The notes under the pieces are model-generated. The model made no database searches. It was not told the origin of the DNA and saw only the letters and a program-made list of their open reading frames with translations. A program made the position numbers and the translations under genes. From Akkermansia muciniphila (GTDB lineage: Bacteria; Verrucomicrobiota; Verrucomicrobiia; Chthoniobacterales; Chthoniobacteraceae), in contig CAMCIN010000002.1 of NCBI GenBank assembly GCA_945874745.1, positions 1-44,008 on the forward strand: 44,008 nt of DNA, written 5' to 3'. How positions within the stretch are numbered: the stretch's first letter is position 1; every line of letters begins with the position of its first letter. Below, piece after piece: positions 1 to 9,850 of this stretch.

Positions 1-1
1 C

Positions 2-766
2 CCAAACGGAATCATCATGGTCACCGGCCCCACCGGTTCGGGCAAATCGACCACCCTCTACTCTTTCCTGACTTCGATCAATTCGGTCACCCGGCGCATC
101 ATCACCATCGAGGAACCTGTCGAATACCGGCTTCCCGGGGTTTCGCAGATCGACGTGAAACCCGAGATCAACCTGACTTTTGCACAGGGCTTGCGCGCGA
201 TTTTGCGGCAGGATCCCAACGTTGTCATGGTCGGCGAAATCCGCGACTTTGAGACGGCCGAAATCGCGATTCGTGCTGCCATGACCGGCCACGTGGTCTT
301 TTCGACGCTTCACACCAACGACGCGGTTGGTGGGATCACCCGTCTGCTGGACATGGGGATCGAACCGTTCCTGCTCGCCAGCGTCGTGCGGGCCTTTCTG
401 GCGCAGCGTCTGGTGCGGACGCTCTGTAAGCACTGCAAGGAGCCTTTCGATTACCCTCTGGATTATTTGCGCGAACTGGGCCTCGAGGTGCCTCCAGGCA
501 CCCTCCTCTACAAGGGGCGCGGCTGCGAGCATTGCCGGGGCACCGGCTATCGCGGACGGACTGCCATCTACGAAATCTGCGTTCTCTCAGAACAGTTGCG
601 CCGGATTGTGGTGAAGAAGGGTACCGGTTCTGAAATGAAGGCCTGCGCTGTGCAGCAGGGGATGGGAACGCTGCGGACCGACGGCTGGCGGCGTGTGTTG
701 AGGGGCCAGACAACGATCGAGGAAATCCTGAGGGTGACGCAGGAAGACGATTTGATGGACGAATAG
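2..766 (+). CDS. Type II secretion / type IV pilus assembly ATPase (GspE/PilB family), C-terminal part, truncated by window start
   Basis: Walker [44 protein letters not shown], and CKHCKEP...[21 protein letters not shown] zinc-finger region typical of GspE/PilB; frame open to the window edge. Confidence 0.93.
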   Translation, partial: PNGIIMVTGPTGSGKSTTLYSFLTSINSVTRRIITIEEPVEYRLPGVSQIDVKPEINLTFAQGLRAILRQDPNVVMVGEIRDFETAEIAIRAAMTGHVVFSTLHTNDAVGGITRLLDMGIEPFLLASVVRAFLAQRLVRTLCKHCKEPFDYPLDYLRELGLEVPPGTLLYKGRGCEHCRGTGYRGRTAIYEICVLSEQLRRIVVKKGTGSEMKACAVQQGMGTLRTDGWRRVLRGQTTIEEILRVTQEDDLMDE

Positions 767-824
767 GGGCTGACGGACTCTGCCCCGCGGAGGGAAGCCT
801 GGGGGTGCTTCAGCTTTCCTTGGT

Positions 825-989
825 TTAAGCCTGTTGCCGCTGCGAGATTTTTGGTCCCTTGGCACAGCCACAGCCGCCGCCACAGGATTTGTCAGCTGCC
901 GGGCGTCGGAGTGTGCGCCACTGGCGCCGTGCGAGGTAGGTGCCGGCCGCAAAGATGCAGAGTGTTACGAGGAGCTGGTCAAAAGACAT
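825..989 (-). CDS. Small Cys-rich single-TM protein, FeoB-associated type
   Basis: MSFDQLLVTLCIFAAGTYLARRQWRTLRRPAADKSCGGGCGCAKGPKISQRQQA; N-terminal TM segment plus CGGGCGC motif, immediately downstream of feoB on the same strand; ATG (cat) at 987-989. Confidence 0.7.
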   Translation of the reverse strand: MSFDQLLVTLCIFAAGTYLARRQWRTLRRPAADKSCGGGCGCAKGPKISQRQQA

Positions 990-994
990 GGCGT

Positions 995-3427
995 TCAATG
1001 CAGGCCGAGGAGCCTGCCCCCCTGGTAAACTAGAAACGCAGCAGCATACGCCAGCGCGGTCATGTAGACAAACTGGAAGGCCGGCCAGCCCCAGGAGTTG
1101 GTCTCGCGTCTGACCACCGCCAGCGTGCTGAGACACTGCATGGCCAGCACATAGAACACCATCAGAGAGAGGCCCGTCAGGAGCGTATAGACCGGCGTGC
1201 CATCCGGGCGTTTCTCCGCACGCATCGCATCGCTGAGCGAAGTCTCGGTTGCATCGGGTGCGTCGTTATCCACACTGTAGACGATCCCCATCGTGGACAC
1301 AAAGACCTCGCGTGCCGCCAGCGAGCCGATCAAGCCGATGCCGATTTTCCAGTCAAAGCCCAGAGGGGCAATCACCGGCTCCAGGGCGTGGCCCAGTCGG
1401 CCGGCGATGCTGTGGGACAGCTGCTCGGCCCGGGTGGCGTCCGGCTTGGCTGGCTTGGGGTAGGTCATCAGCGCCCACAAGACCACCGAAAGCGCCAGAA
1501 TCACGGTTCCGGCGCGCTTAAGGAAGAGCCAGGCCCGTTCACGCATCCGCAACAAAATACCTGTGAGCGAGGGGGCCCGGTAGGGAGGCATCTCCATCAA
1601 AAGGATGGGGGTCTCGCTACGCAGGAGCGTCTTTTTGAACAACCAAGCCATCAGGAAAGCCGCCCCGATGCCGATCAGGTACATGCTGAGCAGGATCAGG
1701 CTTTTGGTCCAAACGGCTACGTCTGGAAGGAGCACGGCGATGAGTAGCGTGTAGACGGGTAGGCGCGCCGAACAACTCATCAGCGGGGCTACCAGGATGG
1801 TGACTAGGCGGTCCTTGCGCTGTTCAATGGTTCGCGTCGCCATGATGCCTGGAATCGCGCAGGCAAAGGAACTGAGCATCGGAATGAACGACTTTCCGTG
1901 CAGCCCCACGCGGGACATCAACCTGTCCATGAGAAAGGCGGCGCGGGCCATGTACCCGCTGTCCTCCAGCAGCCCCAAAAAGAAGGTCAGGATCAATATC
2001 TGGGGGAGAAAAACCACCACTCCCGCAACCCCTGCCAAGACGCCGTCTACCAGCAGCGAACGGAAGTCGCCCTCGGGCAGGAGCGTTTCCAGCCAGGTCC
2101 CGAAGGCGGACTGTGCGGCGGCGATCCAGTCTGTGGGAATCTTCGCAATGGTGAAAATGGAGAAGAACATCAGTGCCATGGCACCAATGAAAGCAACCCA
2201 GCCCCACACGCCGTGGGTGAGCACTGTATCGAGCTTGTCTGAAGTGGTCAGGTCGCCCGATTCGGGCGTGCGCACGCAGGTGGAGCAGATTTCGTGGATC
2301 CAGTCGTAACGGGCGTCGACTGCGGCCGATACCGGTTCCAAGCCCGCCGCTTCCAGTCGCTGGCGTGAGGTGGCTAGGCTGGAAAGCAGCTCTTCAGAGA
2401 GGCCGGTTGATGTTGTGAGCTGTTCGGGAGCCAGCCCCAACAGCAGCACGGCCTCAGACAACTGTGCGCCGTTGTCCGGTAGCAGGGAGGCAATGCACTC
2501 GGCTTCTTGGCGGAGCGCCTCGGGCAGGGGAGGGCGGACCTTTGGGTGGGGCAGGGGGCTTTGGGAAAGCGCCTGCTTGAGGGCAATGAGACCCGTCCCC
2601 TTTGGTGCGACCAAGGGAAGGACCGGGATGCCCAGCTTTTCAGAAAGAAGCGCAACGTCGATGACAGCGCCCCGCTTCTCAACCAAATCCACCATGTTCA
2701 GGCCCAAAAACACCGGCAACCCAAGTTCGAGCAGTTGGGAAACCAGGTAGAGGTTTCGTTCCAGGTTGGTCGCATCGACAACGGCTAGGACCGCGTCCGG
2801 ACGTTGTGTGTCGGTCTGGCGCCCTAGCAGGACGTCCCGGGAGACGGCCTCGTCTGGAGAGCGGGACTGAAGGCTGTAGCAGCCCGGCAAATCCAGCAGG
2901 TCGAGAGGTTCCCCATGACTGCCCAAAAACGTGCCCTCTTTCTTTTCTACCGTGACGCCGGGGTAGTTGCCCACCTTTTGGCGCAAGCCGGTGAGGGCAT
3001 TAAATAGCGTTGTTTTTCCGCAGTTGGGATTTCCCGCGACGGCAATGAGTCTTTTAAAACCGTGCGAGCCCTGGGCTGGTGTCTCCGGATTGGCGGTCAA
3101 TTTTGGAAGTGGTGGGGGAAGGACGGGCTTGGGTTCAACCGGCTCTTTTTCACTGAGGGAGACTGCGTCCGGTTGTGCGATGGCCGCGGCAATGGGAAGC
3201 TCTGCGGCAATGGGAAGCTCTGCGGCAATGGGAAGCTCTGCGGCGAGAGGGGGCTCTGCGGCGAGAGGGGGCTCTGCGGCGAGAGGGGCATCCTTTTTAG
3301 GAGGTGAGTCCTTCGCTTGTTCCGGATCGGAATCCCTTTTCCTAGTCACCGCCGCACGAGGCGGGAGCATCACTTGAATCCGATCCTGCGGCGGTCGTTT
3401 GGGAGAAGGAAAACCGGGGGGTTGCAT
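995..3427 (-). CDS. feoB: Ferrous iron transport protein B with a long Pro/Ala-rich N-terminal extension
   Basis: G1 GNPNCGKTTLFNALTG, DLPGCYSL, NMVD; C-terminal Gate/nucleoside-recognition TM region; adjacent feoA genes. Confidence 0.95.
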   Translation of the reverse strand: MQPPGFPSPKRPPQDRIQVMLPPRAAVTRKRDSDPEQAKDSPPKKDAPLAAEPPLAAEPPLAAELPIAAELPIAAELPIAAAIAQPDAVSLSEKEPVEPKPVLPPPLPKLTANPETPAQGSHGFKRLIAVAGNPNCGKTTLFNALTGLRQKVGNYPGVTVEKKEGTFLGSHGEPLDLLDLPGCYSLQSRSPDEAVSRDVLLGRQTDTQRPDAVLAVVDATNLERNLYLVSQLLELGLPVFLGLNMVDLVEKRGAVIDVALLSEKLGIPVLPLVAPKGTGLIALKQALSQSPLPHPKVRPPLPEALRQEAECIASLLPDNGAQLSEAVLLLGLAPEQLTTSTGLSEELLSSLATSRQRLEAAGLEPVSAAVDARYDWIHEICSTCVRTPESGDLTTSDKLDTVLTHGVWGWVAFIGAMALMFFSIFTIAKIPTDWIAAAQSAFGTWLETLLPEGDFRSLLVDGVLAGVAGVVVFLPQILILTFFLGLLEDSGYMARAAFLMDRLMSRVGLHGKSFIPMLSSFACAIPGIMATRTIEQRKDRLVTILVAPLMSCSARLPVYTLLIAVLLPDVAVWTKSLILLSMYLIGIGAAFLMAWLFKKTLLRSETPILLMEMPPYRAPSLTGILLRMRERAWLFLKRAGTVILALSVVLWALMTYPKPAKPDATRAEQLSHSIAGRLGHALEPVIAPLGFDWKIGIGLIGSLAAREVFVSTMGIVYSVDNDAPDATETSLSDAMRAEKRPDGTPVYTLLTGLSLMVFYVLAMQCLSTLAVVRRETNSWGWPAFQFVYMTALAYAAAFLVYQGGRLLGLH
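3183..3291. repeat. Short tandem repeats (18-bp units, two families of three copies) in the feoB N-terminal extension
   Basis: gcaatgggaagctctgcg x3 followed by gcgagagggggctctgcg x3; encodes PPLAAE x3 / LPIAAE x3. Confidence 0.85.
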
Positions 3428-3429
3428 GG

Positions 3430-3663
3430 CTAAGGCGCTTCAATAAAAACCCCTTCTGCTTCGGCTTTCCGAAGCGAAAGTCTGTACCCCCGAATCTCCA
3501 CTTCCAGTGGATCTCCGAGTGGGGCAAACCGCACCAGTGTGCAGAGGGAGCCCTTGGTTAGGCCCATTTCGAGGAGTCTTTGGCGTAGGCCAGCCGGTAA
3601 TCCAAAGCCGCTTATCCGGCCACTGTCCCCCACTGCAAGGCTAGCGAGCGAGCGGGGATTCAT
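3430..3663 (-). CDS. feoA: FeoA family protein
   Basis: MNPRSLASLAVGDSGRISGFGLPAGLRQRLLEMGLTKGSLCTLVRFAPLGDPLEVEIRGYRLSLRKAEAEGVFIEAP; classic FeoA (LLEMGLTxG, GDPLEVEIRGYRLSLRKxEA); start codon overlaps the upstream stop by 4 nt. Confidence 0.9.
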   Translation of the reverse strand: MNPRSLASLAVGDSGRISGFGLPAGLRQRLLEMGLTKGSLCTLVRFAPLGDPLEVEIRGYRLSLRKAEAEGVFIEAP

Positions 3664-3923
3664 GCCGGAACTGCCTCCACGAGAACTTGTGCGCCGAGCA
3701 CCCGCCCCACGGCCATGCGGCCGCCGCCAAAGGAGCAGAGAATCGCTGCGCCATCCCCGAGTTTCGAGACAAGGGAACGCTCGCAAAGACCTAATTCTCT
3801 CAGCCGGAGGCATTCTTCTCCGGACAGAGGAAGCGAAAGGACGCGCAATTTCTGTCCACAGCAGGCCGAGGCGAGGCTGAGCGGGGCAGGATTGGGAGGC
3901 TTTACAGCGTCAGACACGGGCAT
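3660..3923 (-). CDS. feoA: Second FeoA domain protein (tandem paralogue)
   Basis: MPVSDAVKPPNPAPLSLASACCGQKLRVLSLPLSGEECLRLRELGLCERSLVSKLGDGAAILCSFGGGRMAVGRVLGAQVLVEAVPA; SH3-like FeoA layout; ATG at 3921-3923. Confidence 0.75.
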   Translation of the reverse strand: MPVSDAVKPPNPAPLSLASACCGQKLRVLSLPLSGEECLRLRELGLCERSLVSKLGDGAAILCSFGGGRMAVGRVLGAQVLVEAVPA

Positions 3924-4132
3924 ACCATGCAGATAATGAGACTCAGTCGCAATAAAAAACCAAGGCGGTGAAATGTTTTGTTGCCGCGTCCTCCGAGACC
4001 GTTGGCTGGTGGGAGAGTGTCGGGAGTACCGAAAAAAGTGACCTACCCCCGCAGATGTCCCACCCTGTGTGCAATCCTGTAGTGTGGCTTGGGGACCTCC
4101 CGTGCCCATGCAACCAGAGATACACCGCAATT

Positions 4133-4378
4133 ATGACACCAACATCCAAGCAAGTTGATGAGATCAGTGAAGTGCTGGCACTATTGATGGAGGATTTCGG
4201 CGAAGAAATACTACAGGAGACCGAAGTGGTGGCGGCAGTGGAGGAGGAGCCGCTCAGCGAGGAAGCGCTTGCCCGGGTCTTTGCAAAATCTCTCGCGGCA
4301 AAAGGAGGGAATGGAAACTTGCGGAGTCTGCTCGGAGCCGCCCGTGGGCTGCTGCGTGTCTCGCTGGAGGTTGTCTAA
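4133..4378 (+). CDS. Small hypothetical acidic protein (81 aa)
   Basis: MTPTSKQVDEISEVLALLMEDFGEEILQETEVVAAVEEEPLSEEALARVFAKSLAAKG...; protein-like composition only, no recognised family. Confidence 0.3.
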   Translation: MTPTSKQVDEISEVLALLMEDFGEEILQETEVVAAVEEEPLSEEALARVFAKSLAAKGGNGNLRSLLGAARGLLRVSLEVV

Positions 4379-4525
4379 GCTTTGCTGTCGTGAGAGTCCG
4401 AGCGCTGCAGTGCCCAGATCGCGTTGAGAGTGAGGAGCAGTGCCTAGGCAAGGAGAGAGGGGGGCGCAGGTTTTCCAGCAGCAGGCGGCCCCGGTTGGGG
4501 CGGTGAGCGGGCCAGAGGTAGCAAA

Positions 4526-4560
4526 AAACAGGCGCAGCCTGATGAAGGCTACGCCTGTTT
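4526..4560. terminator. Hairpin, terminator-like
   Basis: aaacaggcgcagcc-tgatgaa-ggctacgcctgttt, near-perfect 14-bp stem flanked by A/T tracts. Confidence 0.6.
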
Positions 4561-4694
4561 GCAGGGTATTCGGGATACCCAACCGAAGGCTGACGGCAAG
4601 AGCCTCAGCCTGCAAGAAGCATGTACCGATTGAGACGGGCGAGCTGGAACCGGGAGTCCGCCAGCCAGAGGACGGAACCGCGGGCGCGAGACTC

Positions 4695-4734
4695 TTAGTC
4701 GATTTCGATCCGCGTTAGTCGATTTCGATCCGCG
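4695..4734. repeat. Perfect 20-bp tandem duplication spanning the 3' end of the HTH gene
   Basis: ttagtcgatttcgatccgcg x2 back to back; each copy encodes RIEID-stop on the minus strand. Confidence 0.95.
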
Positions 4735-5176
4735 AAAGGGCTTTGGAGCGCTTCCCGTTTGCCAGCCTGAAGACCAAGTCGATCAGTTTGCGCACTTCCG
4801 GAGATTGGAGTGCGAGGTGGCAGAAGAAAACGAGCCTGCGCTTCAAATTCGTGTCGACCACTTCAGGGAATTCGGGCCCTGTGGACTGCTTCAAGGGGAT
4901 CTGGCCCGCAGGCAGATTGACAGGGCGCAGCTCCACGAGATGCTCCAGTTCTGTGGGGATCCGGTCCCTCAGGAAAGCCTCCAAAAGTTCGCTGCGCCGC
5001 TCGGGAGGAGCGATGTGGAGCAGCTTGCTCACCGCTTCGCTGCTGACTTCGACGCGTCCGCTCAACCAGCGGGACACGGTGGCTTGGTCTGTTCCTAGGC
5101 GGTCCGCAAGATTTTGCTGCGTCCAGCCCGTTTCCTTGAGGAACCTTGATAGAAGTGTCCGGAAAAGATGATGCAT
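4715..5176 (-). CDS. XRE-type helix-turn-helix transcriptional regulator
   Basis: LSRFLKETGWTQQNLADRLGTDQATVSRWLSGRVEVSSEAVSKLL matches Cro/C1-type HTH. Confidence 0.85.
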   Translation of the reverse strand: MHHLFRTLLSRFLKETGWTQQNLADRLGTDQATVSRWLSGRVEVSSEAVSKLLHIAPPERRSELLEAFLRDRIPTELEHLVELRPVNLPAGQIPLKQSTGPEFPEVVDTNLKRRLVFFCHLALQSPEVRKLIDLVFRLANGKRSKALSRIEID

Positions 5177-5246
5177 TTGAGTGTGGGAAGTTAACGCAAC
5201 GAACGGGGAAGCTCAATTGCTTATCTACTTTTTTTTATGTTTTCTT

Positions 5247-5275
5247 AATGCGGCTGCCGCTTCTCGAAGCGCATT
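5247..5275. other. Imperfect hairpin in AT-rich intergenic region
   Basis: aatgc-ggctgcc-gcttc-tc-gaagc-gcatt. Confidence 0.4.
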
Positions 5276-5916
5276 GATTATGCTGTGCCAGATTTTTATT
5301 CAAAAGAAACAAACAACAAATTCCGTAAGCAGCCGTCGCGTTTGGTTTTGGATTTTTTCTGCATAATGTAATTATTTAGGCGGTTGGCCCACAGCTCTCG
5401 CAGACAGGGGCCATCTGGTCCTTAAAAGCGCTTGCACTAAACTGACTCCGGGTGGGGGTTGTCCAGAATTTTGATTGTGATTATATTGATTTAGCTTCAT
5501 ACGACTCTGTGGTTTGTGGGTGTTTAATTTTTTGATTAATGCGGCAAAGTTTTATCCCACTTGTGGCGCCAGCTTATTGCTTTGTTTCCTGCGTTCATTC
5601 ACCACGTTTGCTTTCCCTCATAATTATTTTTTGTTCGAGGCAGGCATTGCGTTGAAGTCTACTGCATGCGCAATCGGCCGAATGATCTAATCGGCTGCCA
5701 GCGGCAGGCTCCAGCCGGGCCCTCTGTTGCCCCTCTCAGACGCTGTGCATACCCGCCTCGGGCGCTTTGAATTGATGTAAGCGACAGTTGATTGGGCCGG
5801 GTCATCTTTTGATGATATTTCTTTTCGTGCCATGAATGCCCTCCATTTACAGCTTTAACTGTAAATACCATTTCAATTGCTATGACGTTCTTGATGGATG
5901 CGACGCTTCTTGCAAT

Positions 5917-5972
5917 AGAAGACCCTGCAAAGAAGACCCTGCAAAGAAGACCCTGCAAAGAAGACCCTGCAA
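5917..5972. repeat. Perfect 4 x 14-bp tandem repeat (agaagaccctgcaa)
   Basis: Four back-to-back identical units in a region with no convincing CDS. Confidence 0.97.
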
Positions 5973-6201
5973 TGCAGTCGCCCGCCAAGGGTTGACTCTG
6001 TGGGCTTCCTCCAACTGCCTCTTCTTCCGCTCTCCTTTTTATCATTAGAGTGCCTTTCTGTTTTGGCAACTTGCCGGAATGCCCGTCGCTGCAGTCGCCT
6101 TCACTTTGGCCTTCCGGCTGGACCGGTTCATGCCAGTGGGGGGTAAGCTTTGAGGCAAAGAGGCTAATCGCTTGGGACTGGGCTGGAGGGCGGCAACTGC
6201 G

Positions 6202-6819
6202 TTACTTGCTTTTGTTCAGGATGTCCCTGACTTCGTCTATGGAGAGCCGCCGGCCCTCGACAACCCCTCCGATTGGCGCATTTCCAGGTCCGTATTTCCG
6301 GGCTTTACGCTCGGCTTCCGGGCCTTGAAAGGGGCGTGCCGCCTCTGCAAATTCCTTGGAGGAGCTCGATGCCTTTGTTGCAAACGTTGGAACTGCCTTG
6401 GGAGGAGCCGACGGAGCGTTTCCGGGAAGGAAGGATTTGCCAAGCACCGGGGACGTCACCGAAAAAGCCGGCTTGGTGGAGAACGGTTTTGTCTGGTTTT
6501 TTCCCTCTGGGGTCAGGAATTCGGGCGAAGCGAAGGCAGCGGTGGAAAACGCCTTTGTTTCGAAGCCCCCGGGGCGGAACGTCTGTGTGGAAAAGGAGCG
6601 CGAAGGGGCTTGGCTCTTTGAGTCGGTCCGGCTGCGGGAGAGGTCGTAAGTCTTTTTGAGGTCCCAGTCCAGCAGCCGCTTTTCCCCTGCGGTTTGAGCC
6701 TCCGAGCGAGAGCTGTCGTCGGCGAAAAGCGTGCCGGAAATTACGAGAGGGGCCAGGCCCACCGCGGAGAGGAGCAGCGCTGCGACCAGCAGGGGGCTTT
6801 GGTGGCAAGCGCGCGGCAT
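6202..6819 (-). CDS. Hypothetical exported protein with signal peptide and repetitive F-S/T motifs
   Basis: N-terminal hydrophobic segment LLVAALLLSAVGLAPLVISGTLFADD; low-complexity FSTQTF/FSTAAF/FSTKPAFS; C-terminal SIDEVRDILNKSK. Confidence 0.65.
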   Translation of the reverse strand: MPRACHQSPLLVAALLLSAVGLAPLVISGTLFADDSSRSEAQTAGEKRLLDWDLKKTYDLSRSRTDSKSQAPSRSFSTQTFRPGGFETKAFSTAAFASPEFLTPEGKNQTKPFSTKPAFSVTSPVLGKSFLPGNAPSAPPKAVPTFATKASSSSKEFAEAARPFQGPEAERKARKYGPGNAPIGGVVEGRRLSIDEVRDILNKSK

Positions 6820-6863
6820 CCCTCACACTGCGAAAACGAGGATTCAAAGCAAGCTCTTTTGCG

Positions 6864-8096
6864 TCACTCGCGTAGGGTTTGGGCGCTCTGGCTCTTCAGT
6901 GAGATATTGGAGAGCAGGGCCTCCGTGCAGGCAGCCGCGAAGGTGGGGTCGCTGACTGTCGTGTCCATTTCTATGACCGGGATGTCCTTCCGGAGGCTGC
7001 TGCGCAGTGCTTTAAAAAGGGCGGCGTCGGCTTTGGGCTGATGAAAAGCAAAGCCCGGGGCTCCGAGGGAGCTGACTCCTTGGAGCGGCAGCAGGAGGGT
7101 GATTGGCCCGGTGGAGGCGTTTAATTTTTGGGCGACTCTCCGGCCAATCGCTGAGGCCTCCTCCGAGTTTGTGCGGAGTAGGGTGACCTTGGGGCTGTGG
7201 CAATGCATGAGGCGGCCTGCAAACCGGGGGGGGAGCGTGTGCGGAGCATGGAAATTGACGATGTCTAAGCAACCCGGGACTACCACTGCTGGAACGCCAT
7301 GCCTAGCGGCGGACTCAAGCCGTGTGGGACCGGCACCGAGTACGCCTCCAACGACCTCGTCGGCCCATTCTTTGAGGGTGAAGTCGAGGACCCCCGCCGC
7401 CAAGCCTTCGGCAATGAGTGTCTCCATGGTGCGTCCGCCCGAACCCGTGGCATGGAAAGGCAGGACCTGATAGCCCTCCCGTTCTAGCATCCCCGAGGCC
7501 AGTTGCACCCCGGCAGCGGTGTTGCCAAAGACCGACGCAAAAATCAGGGGCGGATCGTCTCCGCCAGCGGGTGGGCGGGTTTCCACCATTCCGCAGATGG
7601 CTCCGGCGGCGCCTGCCAGAACGGGGCGGGAGAGCCTGTTGAGGCGGTCTATTTTGAGCACGCACGGAAAATGAAGCGTGTCCTCGAAGGGCAATTGGGC
7701 GGCTGTCTGGGGGTGGGGGGAGCGGGTGAGCAGTACCTTGGGAAAGCCGATGGGGAGGCTCTTGAGTGCGGCGCTTCCGATGGCATCGGCCTCTCCCAAA
7801 CCCAAGCAGATGACGCCATGTATCTTTTTTTGGTCGCAGAGCTGGCGGAGTTTTCGGGGTGCGGCCTCCAGCATCATTTTGCGGGCACCGTCCTGGTCTT
7901 TCCGAAAGAGCCGCCAGTCCAGATCTTGTAATTCGGAAACGCTTTCCCTTGAGATGTGGGGAGGCAGCTGCGGGCTGCCACCAATTCCCACGTCAATGAA
8001 GATGGCTAGGTGGCCGTTCTGGCGGATGCAGTCCGCGAGAAACTCATGCTGCGGGCCGTGTGCGTCCAAGGCTCCCAAAATGGCGATGGTGGCCAT
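6864..8096 (-). CDS. Tm-1-like ATP-binding domain protein (UPF0261 family)
   Basis: MATIAILGALDAHGPQHEFLADCIRQNGHLAIFIDVGIGGSP; VIEMDTTVSDPTFAAACTEALL C-terminus. Confidence 0.8.
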   Translation of the reverse strand: MATIAILGALDAHGPQHEFLADCIRQNGHLAIFIDVGIGGSPQLPPHISRESVSELQDLDWRLFRKDQDGARKMMLEAAPRKLRQLCDQKKIHGVICLGLGEADAIGSAALKSLPIGFPKVLLTRSPHPQTAAQLPFEDTLHFPCVLKIDRLNRLSRPVLAGAAGAICGMVETRPPAGGDDPPLIFASVFGNTAAGVQLASGMLEREGYQVLPFHATGSGGRTMETLIAEGLAAGVLDFTLKEWADEVVGGVLGAGPTRLESAARHGVPAVVVPGCLDIVNFHAPHTLPPRFAGRLMHCHSPKVTLLRTNSEEASAIGRRVAQKLNASTGPITLLLPLQGVSSLGAPGFAFHQPKADAALFKALRSSLRKDIPVIEMDTTVSDPTFAAACTEALLSNISLKSQSAQTLRE

Positions 8097-8111
8097 CGGT
8101 TGCGTGGGGTG

Positions 8112-8375
8112 TTAGGAAATCTCGGCGATGGCCTCCGCAGCGGCCTGGTAAACTAGCGGGTCTGAGAGGCAGCAGAGGGCGCCTATGAGCTGTGGGTCTT
8201 CCTCGCCGCGCCGCATGTCGGTGGTGATTTGGATGATGGCGTTCGAGCGCAGATTGGCGGGAAGTTTGGCCAGCGACGCAAACCAGCGGAGTAAGGCTTC
8301 CTCCGCGACGAGGGCGCGGCAGAGCAGTTGGAGTGCCTCGAGTTGGACGCTGGAGAGAGGGGGCTGCGGGGGCAT
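8112..8375 (-). CDS. Small hypothetical protein (87 aa) between mgtE and the Tm-1-like gene
   Basis: MPPQPPLSSVQLEALQLLCRALVAEEALLRWFASLAKLPANLRSNAIIQITTDMRRGEEDPQLIGALCCLSDPLVYQAAAEAIAEIS; same strand and spacing as neighbours. Confidence 0.6.
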   Translation of the reverse strand: MPPQPPLSSVQLEALQLLCRALVAEEALLRWFASLAKLPANLRSNAIIQITTDMRRGEEDPQLIGALCCLSDPLVYQAAAEAIAEIS

Positions 8376-8393
8376 GGGGCGCGGAGAGACGGG

Positions 8394-9773
8394 TTACATC
8401 ACGGTGCCCCTGAGGATGAGCACTGCCGTACTAAAGTAGATGACCAAGCCGGTGACGTCCACCAGGGTCGCTACAAAGGGGGCGGAGGAGGTGGCGGGAT
8501 CCAAGCCGAAACGGCGCAGGATTAAGGGTAGCATCGACCCAGAAAGGGTGCCCCACAGGACGACTCCGACGATGGAAATGGCCACGGCTGCCGCCACCAA
8601 AAAATAGTGGGGCCCGTAGGTGGAGGAAAACTGGGACCAGGCGACGATCCGAGTGAAGCCTATCGTGCCGAGAATGGCGCCAAGGGCGAGGCCGGCGACG
8701 ATTTCCTTGGCCATGATCCGCCACCAGTCGTGGAGTGAAATTTCTCCGAGGGCGAGGGCCCGGATGATCAGAGTGGAGGCTTGGGAGCCGGAATTGCCGC
8801 CGCTGGAGATGATCAGGGGGATGAAGAGGGAGAGGACGACGGCCTTTTCTAGTTCGTGTTCAAAAAAGCCCATCGCCGTAGCCGTGAACATTTCTCCCAC
8901 AAACAGCACGATGAGCCACACGGCGCGCTTGCGGATCATCTGGAGCATGGGCGTCTCCATGTAGGGGGTGTCCAGCGCTTCCATCCCCCCGATTTTCTGA
9001 ATGTCCTCGGTAGTCGCCTCGTCCTGAATGTCGAGCATGTCATCCACCGTGACGATCCCCAGCAGCGTGTCGCGGGAATCCACCACAGGTAGGGAGGCGC
9101 GGTCGTACTTCTTGAAGAGGCTGAGAGCCACGTCTGCCGAGTCGCTTACCCGCAGCGCGATAAAGCGGTTGTCGTGGATGTCCGCCACCGTGGTGCCCAA
9201 GGGGCTAAGGAGAAACTCCCGGATGTGGACGTCGTCAATGAGGCCACCGGCGTGGTCTGTGACGTAGATGACGTTGAGGGTCTCCGAGTCGCGGCCGTGT
9301 GCGCGAATGTAGTCAAGCGTTTCCCCAACGGTCCACTCCGGACGGACCGTCAGGAACTCCGTGGTCATCAGGCGGCCAACACTGCCCTCGGGGTAACCGA
9401 GCAGCGTGCGTGCGATCTGCTGTTCTTTGGGCGAGAGCAGGGTCAGCAGCTGGGTGACGACCGCCGGCGGGAGCTCCTCCAACAGGGCCGTTCGGTCGTC
9501 CGAGGACATGTCATTGAGGATCCGGGCGGCCTCTTCGTTACCCAGGTTGCGGATGATGCGCTCCTGTTCTTCCGGCCCGAGGTATTCGAGCACCTCGGTG
9601 GCGTTGGTCTGCGGCAGGAGCCGGAAGACGATCGCCTGAATCTCCTCGGGCAATTCGCTGATGATCTCCCCCTGATCGGCCGCCGGAAGCGTTTCAAGCA
9701 AATGACGGATCGCCGAAAAGTTCCGGGTCTCAATCAGTTCGTTAATCTCAGGACCGATCAGGTTGCCAAGCAT
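8394..9773 (-). CDS. mgtE: Magnesium transporter MgtE
   Basis: MgtE N domain ([29 protein letters not shown]), CBS pair, [21 protein letters not shown] membrane signature. Confidence 0.95.
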   Translation of the reverse strand: MLGNLIGPEINELIETRNFSAIRHLLETLPAADQGEIISELPEEIQAIVFRLLPQTNATEVLEYLGPEEQERIIRNLGNEEAARILNDMSSDDRTALLEELPPAVVTQLLTLLSPKEQQIARTLLGYPEGSVGRLMTTEFLTVRPEWTVGETLDYIRAHGRDSETLNVIYVTDHAGGLIDDVHIREFLLSPLGTTVADIHDNRFIALRVSDSADVALSLFKKYDRASLPVVDSRDTLLGIVTVDDMLDIQDEATTEDIQKIGGMEALDTPYMETPMLQMIRKRAVWLIVLFVGEMFTATAMGFFEHELEKAVVLSLFIPLIISSGGNSGSQASTLIIRALALGEISLHDWWRIMAKEIVAGLALGAILGTIGFTRIVAWSQFSSTYGPHYFLVAAAVAISIVGVVLWGTLSGSMLPLILRRFGLDPATSSAPFVATLVDVTGLVIYFSTAVLILRGTVM

Positions 9774-9850
9774 AGGGAGAAAGTTTTACGAGGCCGCGCG
9801 TTTGCACGATAAAAGCGGGAGCCCTCTCCCCGCGGCTTCGACCGGACGGA

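Noticed and set aside
5917-5972. Possible CRISPR-like array
   Set aside because: Units are contiguous 14-mers with no spacers and no cas genes nearby.
5659-6069. 136-aa minus ORF (LQGLLCRVFFAGSS) over the 14-bp repeat
   Set aside because: Pattern comes from repeat units cycling through reading frames; no RBS or protein-like features noted.
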